Shown: in pieces, positions 23,916 through 34,405 of the stretch
Position numbering within the stretch: the stretch's first letter is position 1
Layout: each line of letters begins with the position of its first letter
Assembly: GCA_905233345.1 (NCBI GenBank)
Contig: CAJODQ010000022.1
Span: 1 to 42,029 of the forward strand
DNA: 42,029 nucleotides
Origin: an uncultured Bacteroidales bacterium
GTDB taxonomy: Bacteria > Bacteroidota > Bacteroidia > Bacteroidales > UBA932
Reading direction: 5' to 3'
The notes under the pieces: model-generated
The model's database searches: none
Seen by the model: the letters and a program-made list of their open reading frames with translations, nothing else
What the model was told of the DNA's origin: nothing
Translations under genes and position numbers: made by a program

Positions 23916-24802
23916 TTCCAAAAATCATAAAAATTAAACCATTGCGTGGGATACTTGCGGACCACGCTTTCCAAACAGGTGGCGAATTCCTTCGCCATCG
24001 CCTCGGCGCGGACGCGCGCGGGCAGCGCCTCGTCGAGTTTCTCGCCGATCTGCCGGACGAAGACCGTGTAACGGCGCACGCTTTCCTTCATCACGAACAC
24101 GGCCACCATCGCAACGGAGCGCTGGGCCGCCAGGATGAAAGGTCCGGCCGGAAACGGGGCGGGATCGCCGAAAAAAGGGCAGGAGAACGTCTTTTGCGAT
24201 CCGAACACCCGGTCTCCCGGCATGCTCACGATGCCCCCTTCGCTCAGGATGGCATTCAGCGTGAACAGGTGGGACATGTCGTCGGAAACAGGCACCATCT
24301 CGACGTTCATCCGGGCGAACATGGCGGCGCGCTGTTGCATCACCGTATCGGTCTCGCCGGAGAACACCAGGGTCCCCATCTTTTTGACCGAGCGAAGCAG
24401 ATAACCCGCGATTTCGAAGTTCCCCGCGTGGGAGCCCAGCTGCATGAAGCCCGGCTCTGCTTCCGCCAGCCGCGTGAAAACCGGCATCTCGTCACTCTGC
24501 AGATCGAATGAGCGTCCTGCATACAGCGCGAAGCGGTCTACCACGACCTGCCCCATGCGGAATTCGTTGGCATAGACGCTGAAAAACGAAGCAAGCGGCC
24601 CCCGCCCGATGCGGTGCCGGAAAAAGTTGTAGGAAGCCTTGTAGCCGCGACGGTCAAAGAGCATATAGAACGGAATGACCGGAGCCATGCACGCGTATGC
24701 CAACGGGAGGGGCAGGAAGCGGAAAAGCTTCAACATAGCCCGCTGCATCCACGTAGTGCCACCGGTCGAGCCGTGCCATTTGCTATGGTCGTACTGCGTC
24801 AA
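23912..24802 (-). CDS. LpxL/HtrB-like acyltransferase
   Basis: The 296-residue protein has the family's N-terminal WHGSTGGTTW motif, a membrane segment (about 30-50), and the catalytic GSHAGNFE (His125-X4-Glu130) of lauroyl/myristoyl acyltransferases. It likely joins the polyene acyl chain to a lipid or sugar acceptor on the inner leaflet. The first ATG in frame would remove the conserved WxG motif, so I use the TTG at 24802, 6 bases after the carrier-protein stop, with AGAGG just upstream. Confidence 0.82.
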   Translation of the reverse strand: MTQYDHSKWHGSTGGTTWMQRAMLKLFRFLPLPLAYACMAPVIPFYMLFDRRGYKASYNFFRHRIGRGPLASFFSVYANEFRMGQVVVDRFALYAGRSFDLQSDEMPVFTRLAEAEPGFMQLGSHAGNFEIAGYLLRSVKKMGTLVFSGETDTVMQQRAAMFARMNVEMVPVSDDMSHLFTLNAILSEGGIVSMPGDRVFGSQKTFSCPFFGDPAPFPAGPFILAAQRSVAMVAVFVMKESVRRYTVFVRQIGEKLDEALPARVRAEAMAKEFATCLESVVRKYPTQWFNFYDFWK

Positions 24803-24808
24803 GCCTCT

Positions 24809-25042
24809 TTATCCGACTTTTTCCGTGATGTAGTCAACGAACTGTCCGAACGTCTTGATATCCTTGAATTCTTCCGATTTCATCTTGAAACCGAACTCGC
24901 GTTCCACGAATACCACGGTATCCACAACTTCCAGGCTGTCGATGCCCATATCCTCTTTCAGGCGGGCATCCGGGGTGATTTTTGCCGGATTGATTTCCAT
25001 CTCGTCGACCAGGAAATTCTTGATTCTTTCTTCGATAGTCAT
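24809..25042 (-). CDS. Acyl carrier protein
   Basis: A 77-residue carrier with the attachment serine at Ser36 in MGIDSLEVVD. First gene of the nine-gene leftward operon, with a -7 box about 50 bases upstream at 25091-25098. It probably serves elongation together with the carrier at 23202. Confidence 0.93.
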   Translation of the reverse strand: MTIEERIKNFLVDEMEINPAKITPDARLKEDMGIDSLEVVDTVVFVEREFGFKMKSEEFKDIKTFGQFVDYITEKVG

Positions 25043-25090
25043 TTCTGTAAAATTTAGATTTTTAGTATATTTTCAAAGTTATTAAGACGA

Positions 25091-25098
25091 CAAAGATA
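25091..25098 (-). promoter_or_regulatory. TAnnTTTG -7 box of the leftward biosynthetic operon
   Basis: On the minus strand this reads TATCTTTG, 48 bases before the ATG at 25042. It starts the nine-gene operon 25042-20207. The same ten bases (CAAAGATACT) recur at 25150-25159. Confidence 0.6.
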
Positions 25099-25128
25099 CT
25101 CATTATTATTTATAAATCCGAAAATTGC

Positions 25129-25158
25129 GTATCTTTGCGCGACTTAAACCAAAGATAC
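25129..25158 (+). promoter_or_regulatory. -7 box of the rightward KS-oxidoreductase-KR operon within an inverted repeat
   Basis: TATCTTTG (25130-25137) lies 28 bases before the ATG at 25166. It is the left half of a perfect 9-base inverted repeat, GTATCTTTG (25129-25137) and CAAAGATAC (25150-25158). The right half falls in the predicted 5' leader. The repeat could be a regulator site, an RNA hairpin, or simply a second leftward -7 box. Confidence 0.55.
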
Positions 25159-25165
25159 TGAACAC

Positions 25166-26389
25166 ATGGACAGACGTGTCGTCATAACTGGTATGGGTAT
25201 TTGGTCGTGCCTGGGAACGACCCTCGATGAGGTTCGTGACTCCCTGTACACCGGAAAATCCGGCATCATCCTCGACCCCGCCCGCAAAGAAATGGGCTTC
25301 CGCTCCGGCCTTACCGGCTACGTGCCCACCCCCGAACTGAAAGGTGAACTTCCCCGCTCCCAGCGGGTCTATATGCCCGAACCGGCCCAATACGCCTATT
25401 GCGCCACCCGTGACGCCCTGCAGCAGGCCCGCATCGATGCGGACTTCCTGGCGGCCAACGAAATCGGCATCCTTTACGGCAACGACAGTACGGCCGACGC
25501 CGTGTATAAGTCGGTTTCGACCATCCACGAGAAAAAAGATACGATGCTCTGCGGCTCGGGTGCCATCTTCCAGTCGATGAACTCCACCGTGACGATGAAC
25601 CTGAGTGTGATCTTCAAGCTCAAGGGCATCAACCTCACCGTGTCGGGTGCCTGCGCCAGCGGTTCCCACGCCATCGGCCTCGGCGCCCTGCTGATCCGCA
25701 ACGGCCTCCAGGACATCGTGGTCTGCGGCGGTGCCCAGGAAGTCAACGCAGCCGCCACCGGCTCGTTCGACGGCATTTCCGCCTTCTCCGTCCGCGAAGA
25801 CGCGCCTGAAAAAGCCAGCCGTCCGTTCGACCGCGACCGCGACGGCCTCGTCCCGGGCGGCGGTGCAGCTACCGTCATCCTCGAGAGCTACGAATCGGCC
25901 GTCCGCCGCGGCGCTCCCATCATCGCCGAAGTGCTGGGCTACGGCTTCTCGAGCAACGGCGAGCACATCTCCAACCCCAACGTCGACGGTCCCCGCCGTG
26001 CGCTGGAGCGCTCGATCCAACAGGCCGGCCTGGCCATCGACCAGATCGGTTACATCAACGCCCACGCCACTTCCACGCATGTGGGTGACACCAACGAGGC
26101 CAAGGCCATCTACGCCGTCATCGGCGACCACCGCATCCCTGTGACCAGCACCAAGAGCCAGACGGGACACGAGATGTGGATGGCCGGTGCCAGCGAGATC
26201 GTCTATTCCATTCTCATGATGAAGCACGATTTCATCGGCGCCAACATCAACTTTGAAAATCCCGACGAGGACTCCGCCAAGCTGTTTATCCTGCCTGAAC
26301 GGATGTCCTGCCACTTCGATACCTTCCTGTCGAACTCCTTCGGATTCGGCGGTACCAACTCTTCGCTGGTCATCCGCGACATCCGCTAG
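25166..26389 (+). CDS. Beta-ketoacyl synthase (FabF/FabB-type)
   Basis: A 407-residue ketosynthase with Cys163 (SGACASGSHA), His300 (NAHATSTH) and His335 (KSQTGHEMW), and normal family length without extra domains. It is the third ketosynthase of the cluster and the only one of plain FabF/FabB form. It may be the initiating or general elongating enzyme, like ApeR or ApeO in aryl-polyene systems; which of the two cannot be told here. First of a three-gene operon; the next start codon is 1 base after its stop. Confidence 0.9.
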   Translation: MDRRVVITGMGIWSCLGTTLDEVRDSLYTGKSGIILDPARKEMGFRSGLTGYVPTPELKGELPRSQRVYMPEPAQYAYCATRDALQQARIDADFLAANEIGILYGNDSTADAVYKSVSTIHEKKDTMLCGSGAIFQSMNSTVTMNLSVIFKLKGINLTVSGACASGSHAIGLGALLIRNGLQDIVVCGGAQEVNAAATGSFDGISAFSVREDAPEKASRPFDRDRDGLVPGGGAATVILESYESAVRRGAPIIAEVLGYGFSSNGEHISNPNVDGPRRALERSIQQAGLAIDQIGYINAHATSTHVGDTNEAKAIYAVIGDHRIPVTSTKSQTGHEMWMAGASEIVYSILMMKHDFIGANINFENPDEDSAKLFILPERMSCHFDTFLSNSFGFGGTNSSLVIRDIR

Positions 26390-26390
26390 C

Positions 26391-27416
26391 ATGGCCGGCC
26401 GGCAAGTCATCATCATCGGCGCCGGACTGGGTGGCCTGATGTGCGGAAGAATCCTCTCCCGCCAAGGCTACACTGTCACCATCCTGGAACAGGGCACACA
26501 AGCCGGCGGTGCTTTGCAGACTTTCGTCCGCGACGGCATCCGCTTCGATACCGGCTTCCACTCTGTCGGCGGACTGGAGCCCGGTGAGCCACTCGATCTG
26601 ATTTTCCGCCGGCTCGACCTGCGCAACCTTCCCTGGTTCCGCATGGAGCCCGATGAATGCATCGGTTGCGACGAGCCCTTCTTCCGCCTCTCAACGGGTT
26701 GGGAGGAGGAGCGCAAGCACGTGCTGGATCCCTACCGGCACAGTATCTGGCGCCTGAAGGGCGGTGGAAAAACCCTGATCGACGCGCTGGCGGAAGGCCA
26801 GCAGGTCCTGCTCCGCAAGAAGGTCACGGCCATCGAAGACCGGACGGTTTTCTGTGCCGACGGCAGCAGCTATCAAGGCGACGTTGTCATCTCTGCCATT
26901 CATCCGCAGGTGACGTTCCGCATGGTCCGGGACCACGTCCGTCCCTCCTACCTGCAGCGTCTCGATACCCTGACCAACGGTCCCGGCGCGTTCACCGTCT
27001 ATGCCAAGTTGCAGCCCGAAACAATCCGGCACATCCGGCACAGCATCTTTGTCGACAACGATTTCATGATCCACTTCGGCGATGAGGTCGAAAACGGCTT
27101 CGCCCTTTCGCTCGATATCGTAACGTTCCGGGCTTCTTCCGCTGAAGATCTCATCCGGAAAGCCGCCGTGCGGCTGCCCGGCCTGCCGGAAGCCATCGAG
27201 AAATACTGGACCAGTTCCCCGAAAACCTGGGAACGCTATACCGGTACGCCCGGCGGCACCGCCTACGGCATCCGTAAAAACAGCACCGCCGATTTCCTGG
27301 CTCCCCATACGCCGATTCCCTGGCTCTTCCTGACCGGTCAGAATCTGGGCCTGCACGGCATCCTGGGAACCTCCATTTCGGCTTTCAACACTTGTAACTC
27401 CATCTCCCTGCTATGA
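26391..27416 (+). CDS. FAD-dependent oxidoreductase (phytoene-desaturase-like)
   Basis: The 341-residue protein has an N-terminal dinucleotide fold (IIIGAGLGGLMCGRIL, then LEQGTQAGGALQTF) and a C-terminal FAD-contact stretch (LFLTGQNLGLHGILGTSISA), as in CrtI-type desaturases and related amine oxidases. Members of this family occur in flexirubin and related polyene clusters, where they may desaturate or isomerise the chain; the reaction has not been fixed by sequence. The start is the ATG directly after the ketosynthase stop. It overlaps the reductase gene by 4 bases. Confidence 0.85.
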   Translation: MAGRQVIIIGAGLGGLMCGRILSRQGYTVTILEQGTQAGGALQTFVRDGIRFDTGFHSVGGLEPGEPLDLIFRRLDLRNLPWFRMEPDECIGCDEPFFRLSTGWEEERKHVLDPYRHSIWRLKGGGKTLIDALAEGQQVLLRKKVTAIEDRTVFCADGSSYQGDVVISAIHPQVTFRMVRDHVRPSYLQRLDTLTNGPGAFTVYAKLQPETIRHIRHSIFVDNDFMIHFGDEVENGFALSLDIVTFRASSAEDLIRKAAVRLPGLPEAIEKYWTSSPKTWERYTGTPGGTAYGIRKNSTADFLAPHTPIPWLFLTGQNLGLHGILGTSISAFNTCNSISLL

Positions 27417-28141
27417 ACTACGCACTCGTTACCGGCGGCAGCCGGGGCATCGGCCGCGCAGCCAGCCTCCGCCTCGCAGCACAGGGCTTCGCCATCCTGA
27501 TCAACTATGTGTCCAACGAACAGAAAGCCCGCGAAACGGCCGACCTGGTCGCCGCTGCCGGCGGCACGGCCGAACTCCTGAAGTTCGACGTGGCGAACGC
27601 AGAAGAGACGGCCGCCGTGCTCGGCGGCTGGATGCAGGCGCATCCCGATGATTTCATCGAAGTGCTGGTCAACAATGCGGGGATCCGCCGCGACGGCCTG
27701 CTCATCTGGACAGAACCGGACGACTGGCACAAGGTGGTCAACACGACGCTCGACGGTTTCTACAATGTGACGCGCCCGCTCCTGCAGCCCATGCTGCTGA
27801 AGAAACGCGGCCGCATCATCAACGTCGCTTCGCTCTCCGGCCTGAAAGGCATGGCGGGCCAGACGAACTACTCGGCGGCCAAAGGCGGCCTGATCGCCGC
27901 CACGAAGGCGCTCGCCCAGGAAGTCGGCCGCAAAAAAGTGACGGTCAATGCCATCGCCCCGGGCTTCGTAAAGACGGACATGGTCGACGGCCTCGATGAG
28001 GATACCCTCAAGAAAGACATTCCGCTGCAGCGCTTCGGCGAGCCGGAAGAAGTGGCCGCCCTGATCGGCTTCCTCGCCTCCCCCGAAGCCGCCTACATCA
28101 CCGGCGAATGCATCTCCATCAACGGAGGGTTGTATTCGTAA
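27413..28141 (+). CDS. 3-oxoacyl-ACP reductase (FabG-type SDR)
   Basis: A 242-residue short-chain dehydrogenase with TGGSRGIGRA for NADPH binding, NNAG, the catalytic Tyr153-X3-Lys157 (NYSAAKGG), and FVKTDM and the C-terminal YITGECISINGG typical of FabG. It reduces the 3-keto group after each condensation in the polyene cycle. Last gene of the three-gene operon, overlapping the oxidoreductase gene by 4 bases (ATGA). A palindromic repeat follows. Confidence 0.92.
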   Translation: MNYALVTGGSRGIGRAASLRLAAQGFAILINYVSNEQKARETADLVAAAGGTAELLKFDVANAEETAAVLGGWMQAHPDDFIEVLVNNAGIRRDGLLIWTEPDDWHKVVNTTLDGFYNVTRPLLQPMLLKKRGRIINVASLSGLKGMAGQTNYSAAKGGLIAATKALAQEVGRKKVTVNAIAPGFVKTDMVDGLDEDTLKKDIPLQRFGEPEEVAALIGFLASPEAAYITGECISINGGLYS

Positions 28142-28162
28142 TTGCTGCGGGGCTTCCTTCTC

Positions 28163-28188
28163 GTCATTCCGGGCTTGACCCGGAATCT
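28163..28188. repeat. Dispersed palindromic repeat (ATTCCGGG-CTTGA-CCCGGAAT)
   Basis: A perfect 8-bp inverted repeat (28166-28173 with 28179-28186) between the convergent ends of the reductase and the nucleoside kinase. The sequence resembles the intergenic repeat whose accidental translation (IPGQARNDE and variants) is widespread in protein databases. It may also end transcription from both sides. Confidence 0.7.
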
Positions 28189-28191
28189 CAA

Positions 28192-29165
28192 TCAATAATG
28201 AAAACTGCTGCCGCCGATGAACTCCCGGATGATGGAGGTCGGAGGGATGTGACGGACATCGGCGGGGGTCATGGCTATGACGCTGCGGATCAGGCCGAGG
28301 AGGCGGCGCGCATCCGGGTAGGCGGGCGATTCTTTCGGAATAATCTGCAGCAGCGGTTCGGCGTAGCATTTCAGCATCGGAATCTCATAGAACAGGCTGG
28401 AGTTGAACTCGGCATCCGCCAAGCGCTTGTAGGGCAGGATGTAGCGCTCTTCGCCGAAACGGACGCTCGGCCAGCGCAGGATGGTCTCTTCGGCGTTCAT
28501 GCCCCGGAACTGGTTGTCGCGCACCATGCGGCGCAGCAGGCGGTAGTCCGCTGCCGACATGCGGGTCTTTTCATCGATGGACAGCGGTGTCAGCACGGAA
28601 ACGTATAGCTGGAATTTCTCTTCTTTATCGATCTGCGGCGTGAGGGCTGGATTCAGGCCGTGGATACCTTCCATGATCAGCACGTCGTTGTCGGTCAACT
28701 GTAAGAATTGTCCGACGAATTTGCGGAAACCCGTCGCGAAGTCGTATTTCGGAATCTCCACGCGCCGGCCCTGGAGCAGGTCTTCCAGCTGCTCGTTGAG
28801 GAAGGGCACGTCGAGGGCTTCCAGGCATTCGAAATCGTATTCGCCGTTTTCGTCGCGCGGCGTGTCGGCGCGGTTGCGAAAATAGTCGTCCAGTGAAATG
28901 ATGATGGGGTTCAGCCCGTTGACGCGCATGTGCATGGCCATGCGCTTCGACGAAGTGGTCTTGCCGCTGCTCGACGGCCCGGCGATCAGCACGAGCTTCA
29001 CGCCCGGCCGCGCTGCGATCTCGTTGGCAATCTCCGCGTAGCGGTGGTCGTGCAGGGTTTCCGACAGGTTGACCACGTAACGGATTTTTCCACAGGCGGT
29101 GGCCTCGTTGAGCGTACTTACGTTATTTTCGCGGAACAGGTTCCGCCACATCGACATTTCTTTGA

Positions 29166-29169
<4 letters not shown>
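28192..29169 (-). CDS. Uridine-kinase-like nucleoside kinase, short form
   Basis: A 325-residue P-loop kinase with GPSSSGKTT (64-72), SLDDYF, EGIHGLNPALTPQI and the C-terminal PPTSIIREFIGGSSF shared with Bacteroidota nucleoside kinases. It should phosphorylate a nucleoside such as uridine with ATP or GTP. Most homologues I know are about 550 residues, with an N-terminal TGS/threonyl-tRNA-synthetase-like part; that part is absent. The start at 29169 overlaps the uvrA stop (ATGA). An open extension to 29292 overlaps the end of uvrA and shows no family sequence. Confidence 0.85.
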
Positions 29170-31985
<2,816 letters not shown>

Positions 31986-31986
31986 G

Positions 31987-32622
31987 CTACGCTCCGTGCA
32001 GGAAAGGATTGGTAGCCCGTTCGTAGCCGATGGAACTGGCCGGACCATGGCCCGGAAGCACCATTACGTCGCCGTCGAGCGGCATGAGCTTGTGTTCGAT
32101 GCTGTGGATCAACTGCTCGTAGTCGCCGCCGTCATGGTCGGTGCGGCCGATGCTGCCGGCAAAGAGGGTGTCACCGGTAAACACAATACCGTCTTTTTCA
32201 TTGAGGAAGCACACGCCGCCCGGCGTATGCCCGGGCGTTGCCAGCACCTGCAGGGTCGTGTTTCCGAAAGTGATTATGTCGCCGTCCGCGATGTCGTGAA
32301 TCATGCCGGTGAAGGGTTGCCAGGAAAGACCCAGCTGGATACACCATTCACTCGAACGGACCAATATATCCTGGTCGTGGAGCCAGGCTTCCAGTTGCCA
32401 GGTCCGGTGTACATCTTCCAGGCCGAGCACATGGTCGAAATGGCCGTGGGTCAGCAGGATCTTGACCGGCTTGAGTTGGTTGTCCGCCACGAAATCCTTG
32501 ATGCGCTGCAACTCCCGTTCGCCGTAATTGCCCGGATCGATGATCACACATTCCCGGGTGTCGTCCCAGGCCAGGTAGCAGCATTCACGGAGCGGGTTGA
32601 AGTAGAAAGTCTTGATCTCCAT
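31987..32622 (-). CDS. MBL-fold metallo-hydrolase (glyoxalase II-like)
   Basis: A 211-residue metallo-beta-lactamase-fold enzyme with THGHFDH (58-64), the later ligands in [16 protein letters not shown] and LPGHGP. Length and motifs fit the YcbL/glyoxalase-II-like hydrolases; the substrate is probably a thioester but is not certain. First gene of the leftward operon with uvrA. The -7 box at 32642-32649 favours the start at 32622 over Met at 32640. Confidence 0.9.
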   Translation of the reverse strand: MEIKTFYFNPLRECCYLAWDDTRECVIIDPGNYGERELQRIKDFVADNQLKPVKILLTHGHFDHVLGLEDVHRTWQLEAWLHDQDILVRSSEWCIQLGLSWQPFTGMIHDIADGDIITFGNTTLQVLATPGHTPGGVCFLNEKDGIVFTGDTLFAGSIGRTDHDGGDYEQLIHSIEHKLMPLDGDVMVLPGHGPASSIGYERATNPFLHGA

Positions 32623-32641
32623 ATTTTTTCCTTCGAACATA

Positions 32642-32649
32642 CAAAAATA
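32642..32649 (-). promoter_or_regulatory. TAnnTTTG -7 box of the MBL-uvrA operon
   Basis: On the minus strand this reads TATTTTTG, 19 bases before the ATG at 32622. It lies 13 bases from the oppositely directed box of the deoxynucleoside kinase gene, so the two promoters overlap. Confidence 0.55.
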
Positions 32650-32662
32650 CGAAAAGAAGTTG

Positions 32663-32670
32663 TAATTTTG
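32663..32670 (+). promoter_or_regulatory. TAnnTTTG -7 box of the deoxynucleoside kinase gene
   Basis: TAATTTTG, 27 bases before the ATG at 32698. No clear -33 element; that region overlaps the divergent promoter. Confidence 0.55.
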
Positions 32671-32697
32671 TAAGGAAACCCGAAACGCACAGAGATT

Positions 32698-33312
32698 ATG
32701 CATATCGCGATTGCAGGCAATATTGGCAGCGGCAAGACCACCCTTACCCGGATGCTGGCCGGCCATTTTCACTGGACCCCGAAATACGAATCCGTTGAGT
32801 TTAATCCATATCTGGCTGATTTTTACAACGATATGGAGCGCTGGTCGTTCAACATCCAGATCTACTTCCTCAACAAGCGTTTCCTCGACGTGGTGGAGAT
32901 CAACAAGCACCAGGAAGTCATCATCCAGGACCGCAGCATCTACGAAGACGCCTGCATCTTCGCCCCCAACCTGCACAACATGGGCCTGATGTCGACCCGC
33001 GACTTCGAGAATTACTCCTCGCTCTTCTCGCTGATGGTCTCACTGGTCAAGGCTCCCGATTTGCTGATCTACCTGCGCAGTTCCATTCCCCATCTGGTGG
33101 GCAACATCCAGAAACGCGGCCGTGAATACGAAAGCAGCATCCGCCTCGACTACCTCAAGGGCCTCAACGCCCTCTACGAGGACTGGGTCACCCACTACAA
33201 AGACGGCAAACTGCTGATTCTCGACGTCGACAAACTCAACTTCGAAGAAAATCCCGAAGACTTCAGTACCATCTGCGACCTCATTGAGGCGCAGATTAAT
33301 GGACTTTTTTGA
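32698..33312 (+). CDS. Deoxynucleoside kinase
   Basis: A 204-residue member of the dNK/dGK family with an N-terminal P-loop (IAGNIGSGKTTL), the substrate-binding FNIQIYFLNKRF, the catalytic QDRSIYEDA stretch and the arginine-rich lid (KRGREYESSI). It phosphorylates deoxynucleosides, probably deoxyadenosine or deoxyguanosine, to salvage dNTP precursors. A single-gene transcript, divergent from the repair operon. Confidence 0.92.
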   Translation: MHIAIAGNIGSGKTTLTRMLAGHFHWTPKYESVEFNPYLADFYNDMERWSFNIQIYFLNKRFLDVVEINKHQEVIIQDRSIYEDACIFAPNLHNMGLMSTRDFENYSSLFSLMVSLVKAPDLLIYLRSSIPHLVGNIQKRGREYESSIRLDYLKGLNALYEDWVTHYKDGKLLILDVDKLNFEENPEDFSTICDLIEAQINGLF

Positions 33313-33398
33313 CGGGGCGCTGCCCCGAACCCCGCCGCTCCAGCCTTGCTATTGCGCATAGCCTTCCCTGCTCGGCTTCCGCTAGCGCCTGATGGCGC
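33313..33398. repeat. Two GC-rich hairpins between convergent genes
   Basis: CGGGGC-GCT-GCCCCG (33313-33327), a perfect 6-bp stem starting right after the kinase stop, and GCGCC-TGAT-GGCGC (33385-33398). Neither is followed by a good T-run. They may act as barriers between the converging transcripts or be dispersed repeats. Nothing coding is visible in this gap. Confidence 0.5.
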
Positions 33399-33409
33399 GG
33401 GAGGTGCTG

Positions 33410-34405
33410 TTATTTTTCAACGATTCCCATCAACTGACGGATCTCCTGCTTGGCGAGTTTCCAGCGGGGGATGTCGATCTTTGTGCCGATGACTTCGACG
33501 ACTTTGGCAGCGAGGGCGGAGCCCACTTCACCGCAGGTCTTCAGGGACATGCCGTTGGCGTGCGCATAGAGGAAGCCGGCCGCATAGGTGTCGCCGGCGC
33601 CCGTGGCATCCACGGCCTCGCCCGGCCAGGCATCGATGAAGTGAAACTCGTCGCCGCGCTGGATCATCGAGCCGTCCTTGCCGATCTTCACCACCGCAAT
33701 GTCTGCCATCTCCGACATGGCCTGCAGCGCCTCGCGCGGCGGACGGTGCACGAAGGCCGCTGCTTCCGTCTCGTTCGCGAAGACGATGTTTACGTAGTTC
33801 TTCACGATATCCTGCAGGAACACATTGTTCGACTCCACCACGTTGTAGGAAGCCATGTCGAGCGAGATGATCATGCCCCGCTCCTTCCCCATCTCCACGG
33901 CGCGGCGCACCAGATACTGGTTCTGGACCAGGTAACCCTCGATGTGCAGGTAGTCGTAACCCTCGAAATACTCCGGCTTCAGGTCGTCCGGCCCCAGCTG
34001 CAATGCGGCGCCCAGATAGGTGGCAAAGGTGCGGTCGGCGTTTGGCGCCGTGATGAAGACCATGGCGCGGCCCGAAGCCACCGTGCCCACCAGCAGATTC
34101 GACTTGATGCCGTTCTGCATCTGCGACTGGCGGAAGAGCGAGCCCAGTTCGTCGTCGCCCACCTTGCCGATATAGCCCGAGGGCATGCCCAGGATGGCGG
34201 TCGCCGACACGGTGTTGGCGGCCGAACCGCCGGCTACGTACTGCACGCCGATCTCTTTGAGGTCCGACCAGATGGTGTTGCCCGTCTTGGCGTCTACGTG
34301 CTGCATGCTGCCCAGCGGCAGGTTGTATTTCTTGAGGAGAGTATCGTCGGGAAGAACGGCCAGGATGTCGGTCAGCGCGTTCCCGATGCCGAGGATTGCT
34401 TTCAT
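33410..34405 (-). CDS. PfkB-family sugar/nucleoside kinase (adenosine kinase-like)
   Basis: The 331-residue protein has the ribokinase-fold signatures GGSAANT (59-65) and DATGAGDTYAAGF near 267-279, whose Asp is the catalytic base. The sequence is closest in feel to adenosine kinases of Bacteroidota, so ATP-dependent phosphorylation of adenosine or a related sugar is likely. Last gene of the amylase operon; its start overlaps the flippase-like gene stop by 4 bases. Confidence 0.88.
   Translation of the reverse strand: MKAILGIGNALTDILAVLPDDTLLKKYNLPLGSMQHVDAKTGNTIWSDLKEIGVQYVAGGSAANTVSATAILGMPSGYIGKVGDDELGSLFRQSQMQNGIKSNLLVGTVASGRAMVFITAPNADRTFATYLGAALQLGPDDLKPEYFEGYDYLHIEGYLVQNQYLVRRAVEMGKERGMIISLDMASYNVVESNNVFLQDIVKNYVNIVFANETEAAAFVHRPPREALQAMSEMADIAVVKIGKDGSMIQRGDEFHFIDAWPGEAVDATGAGDTYAAGFLYAHANGMSLKTCGEVGSALAAKVVEVIGTKIDIPRWKLAKQEIRQLMGIVEK

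Noticed and set aside
26253-26390. Upstream extension of the FAD oxidoreductase
   Set aside because: It overlaps the well-conserved end of the ketosynthase; the GAGLGGL nucleotide-binding motif needs a start at 26391.
11693-28141. Complete flexirubin (dialkylresorcinol) cluster
   Set aside because: No DarA/DarB-type synthase and no tyrosine ammonia-lyase gene is present in the window.
33313-33398. CRISPR-like or attachment-site reading of the paired hairpins
   Set aside because: The two hairpins differ in sequence and there are no regularly spaced repeats.
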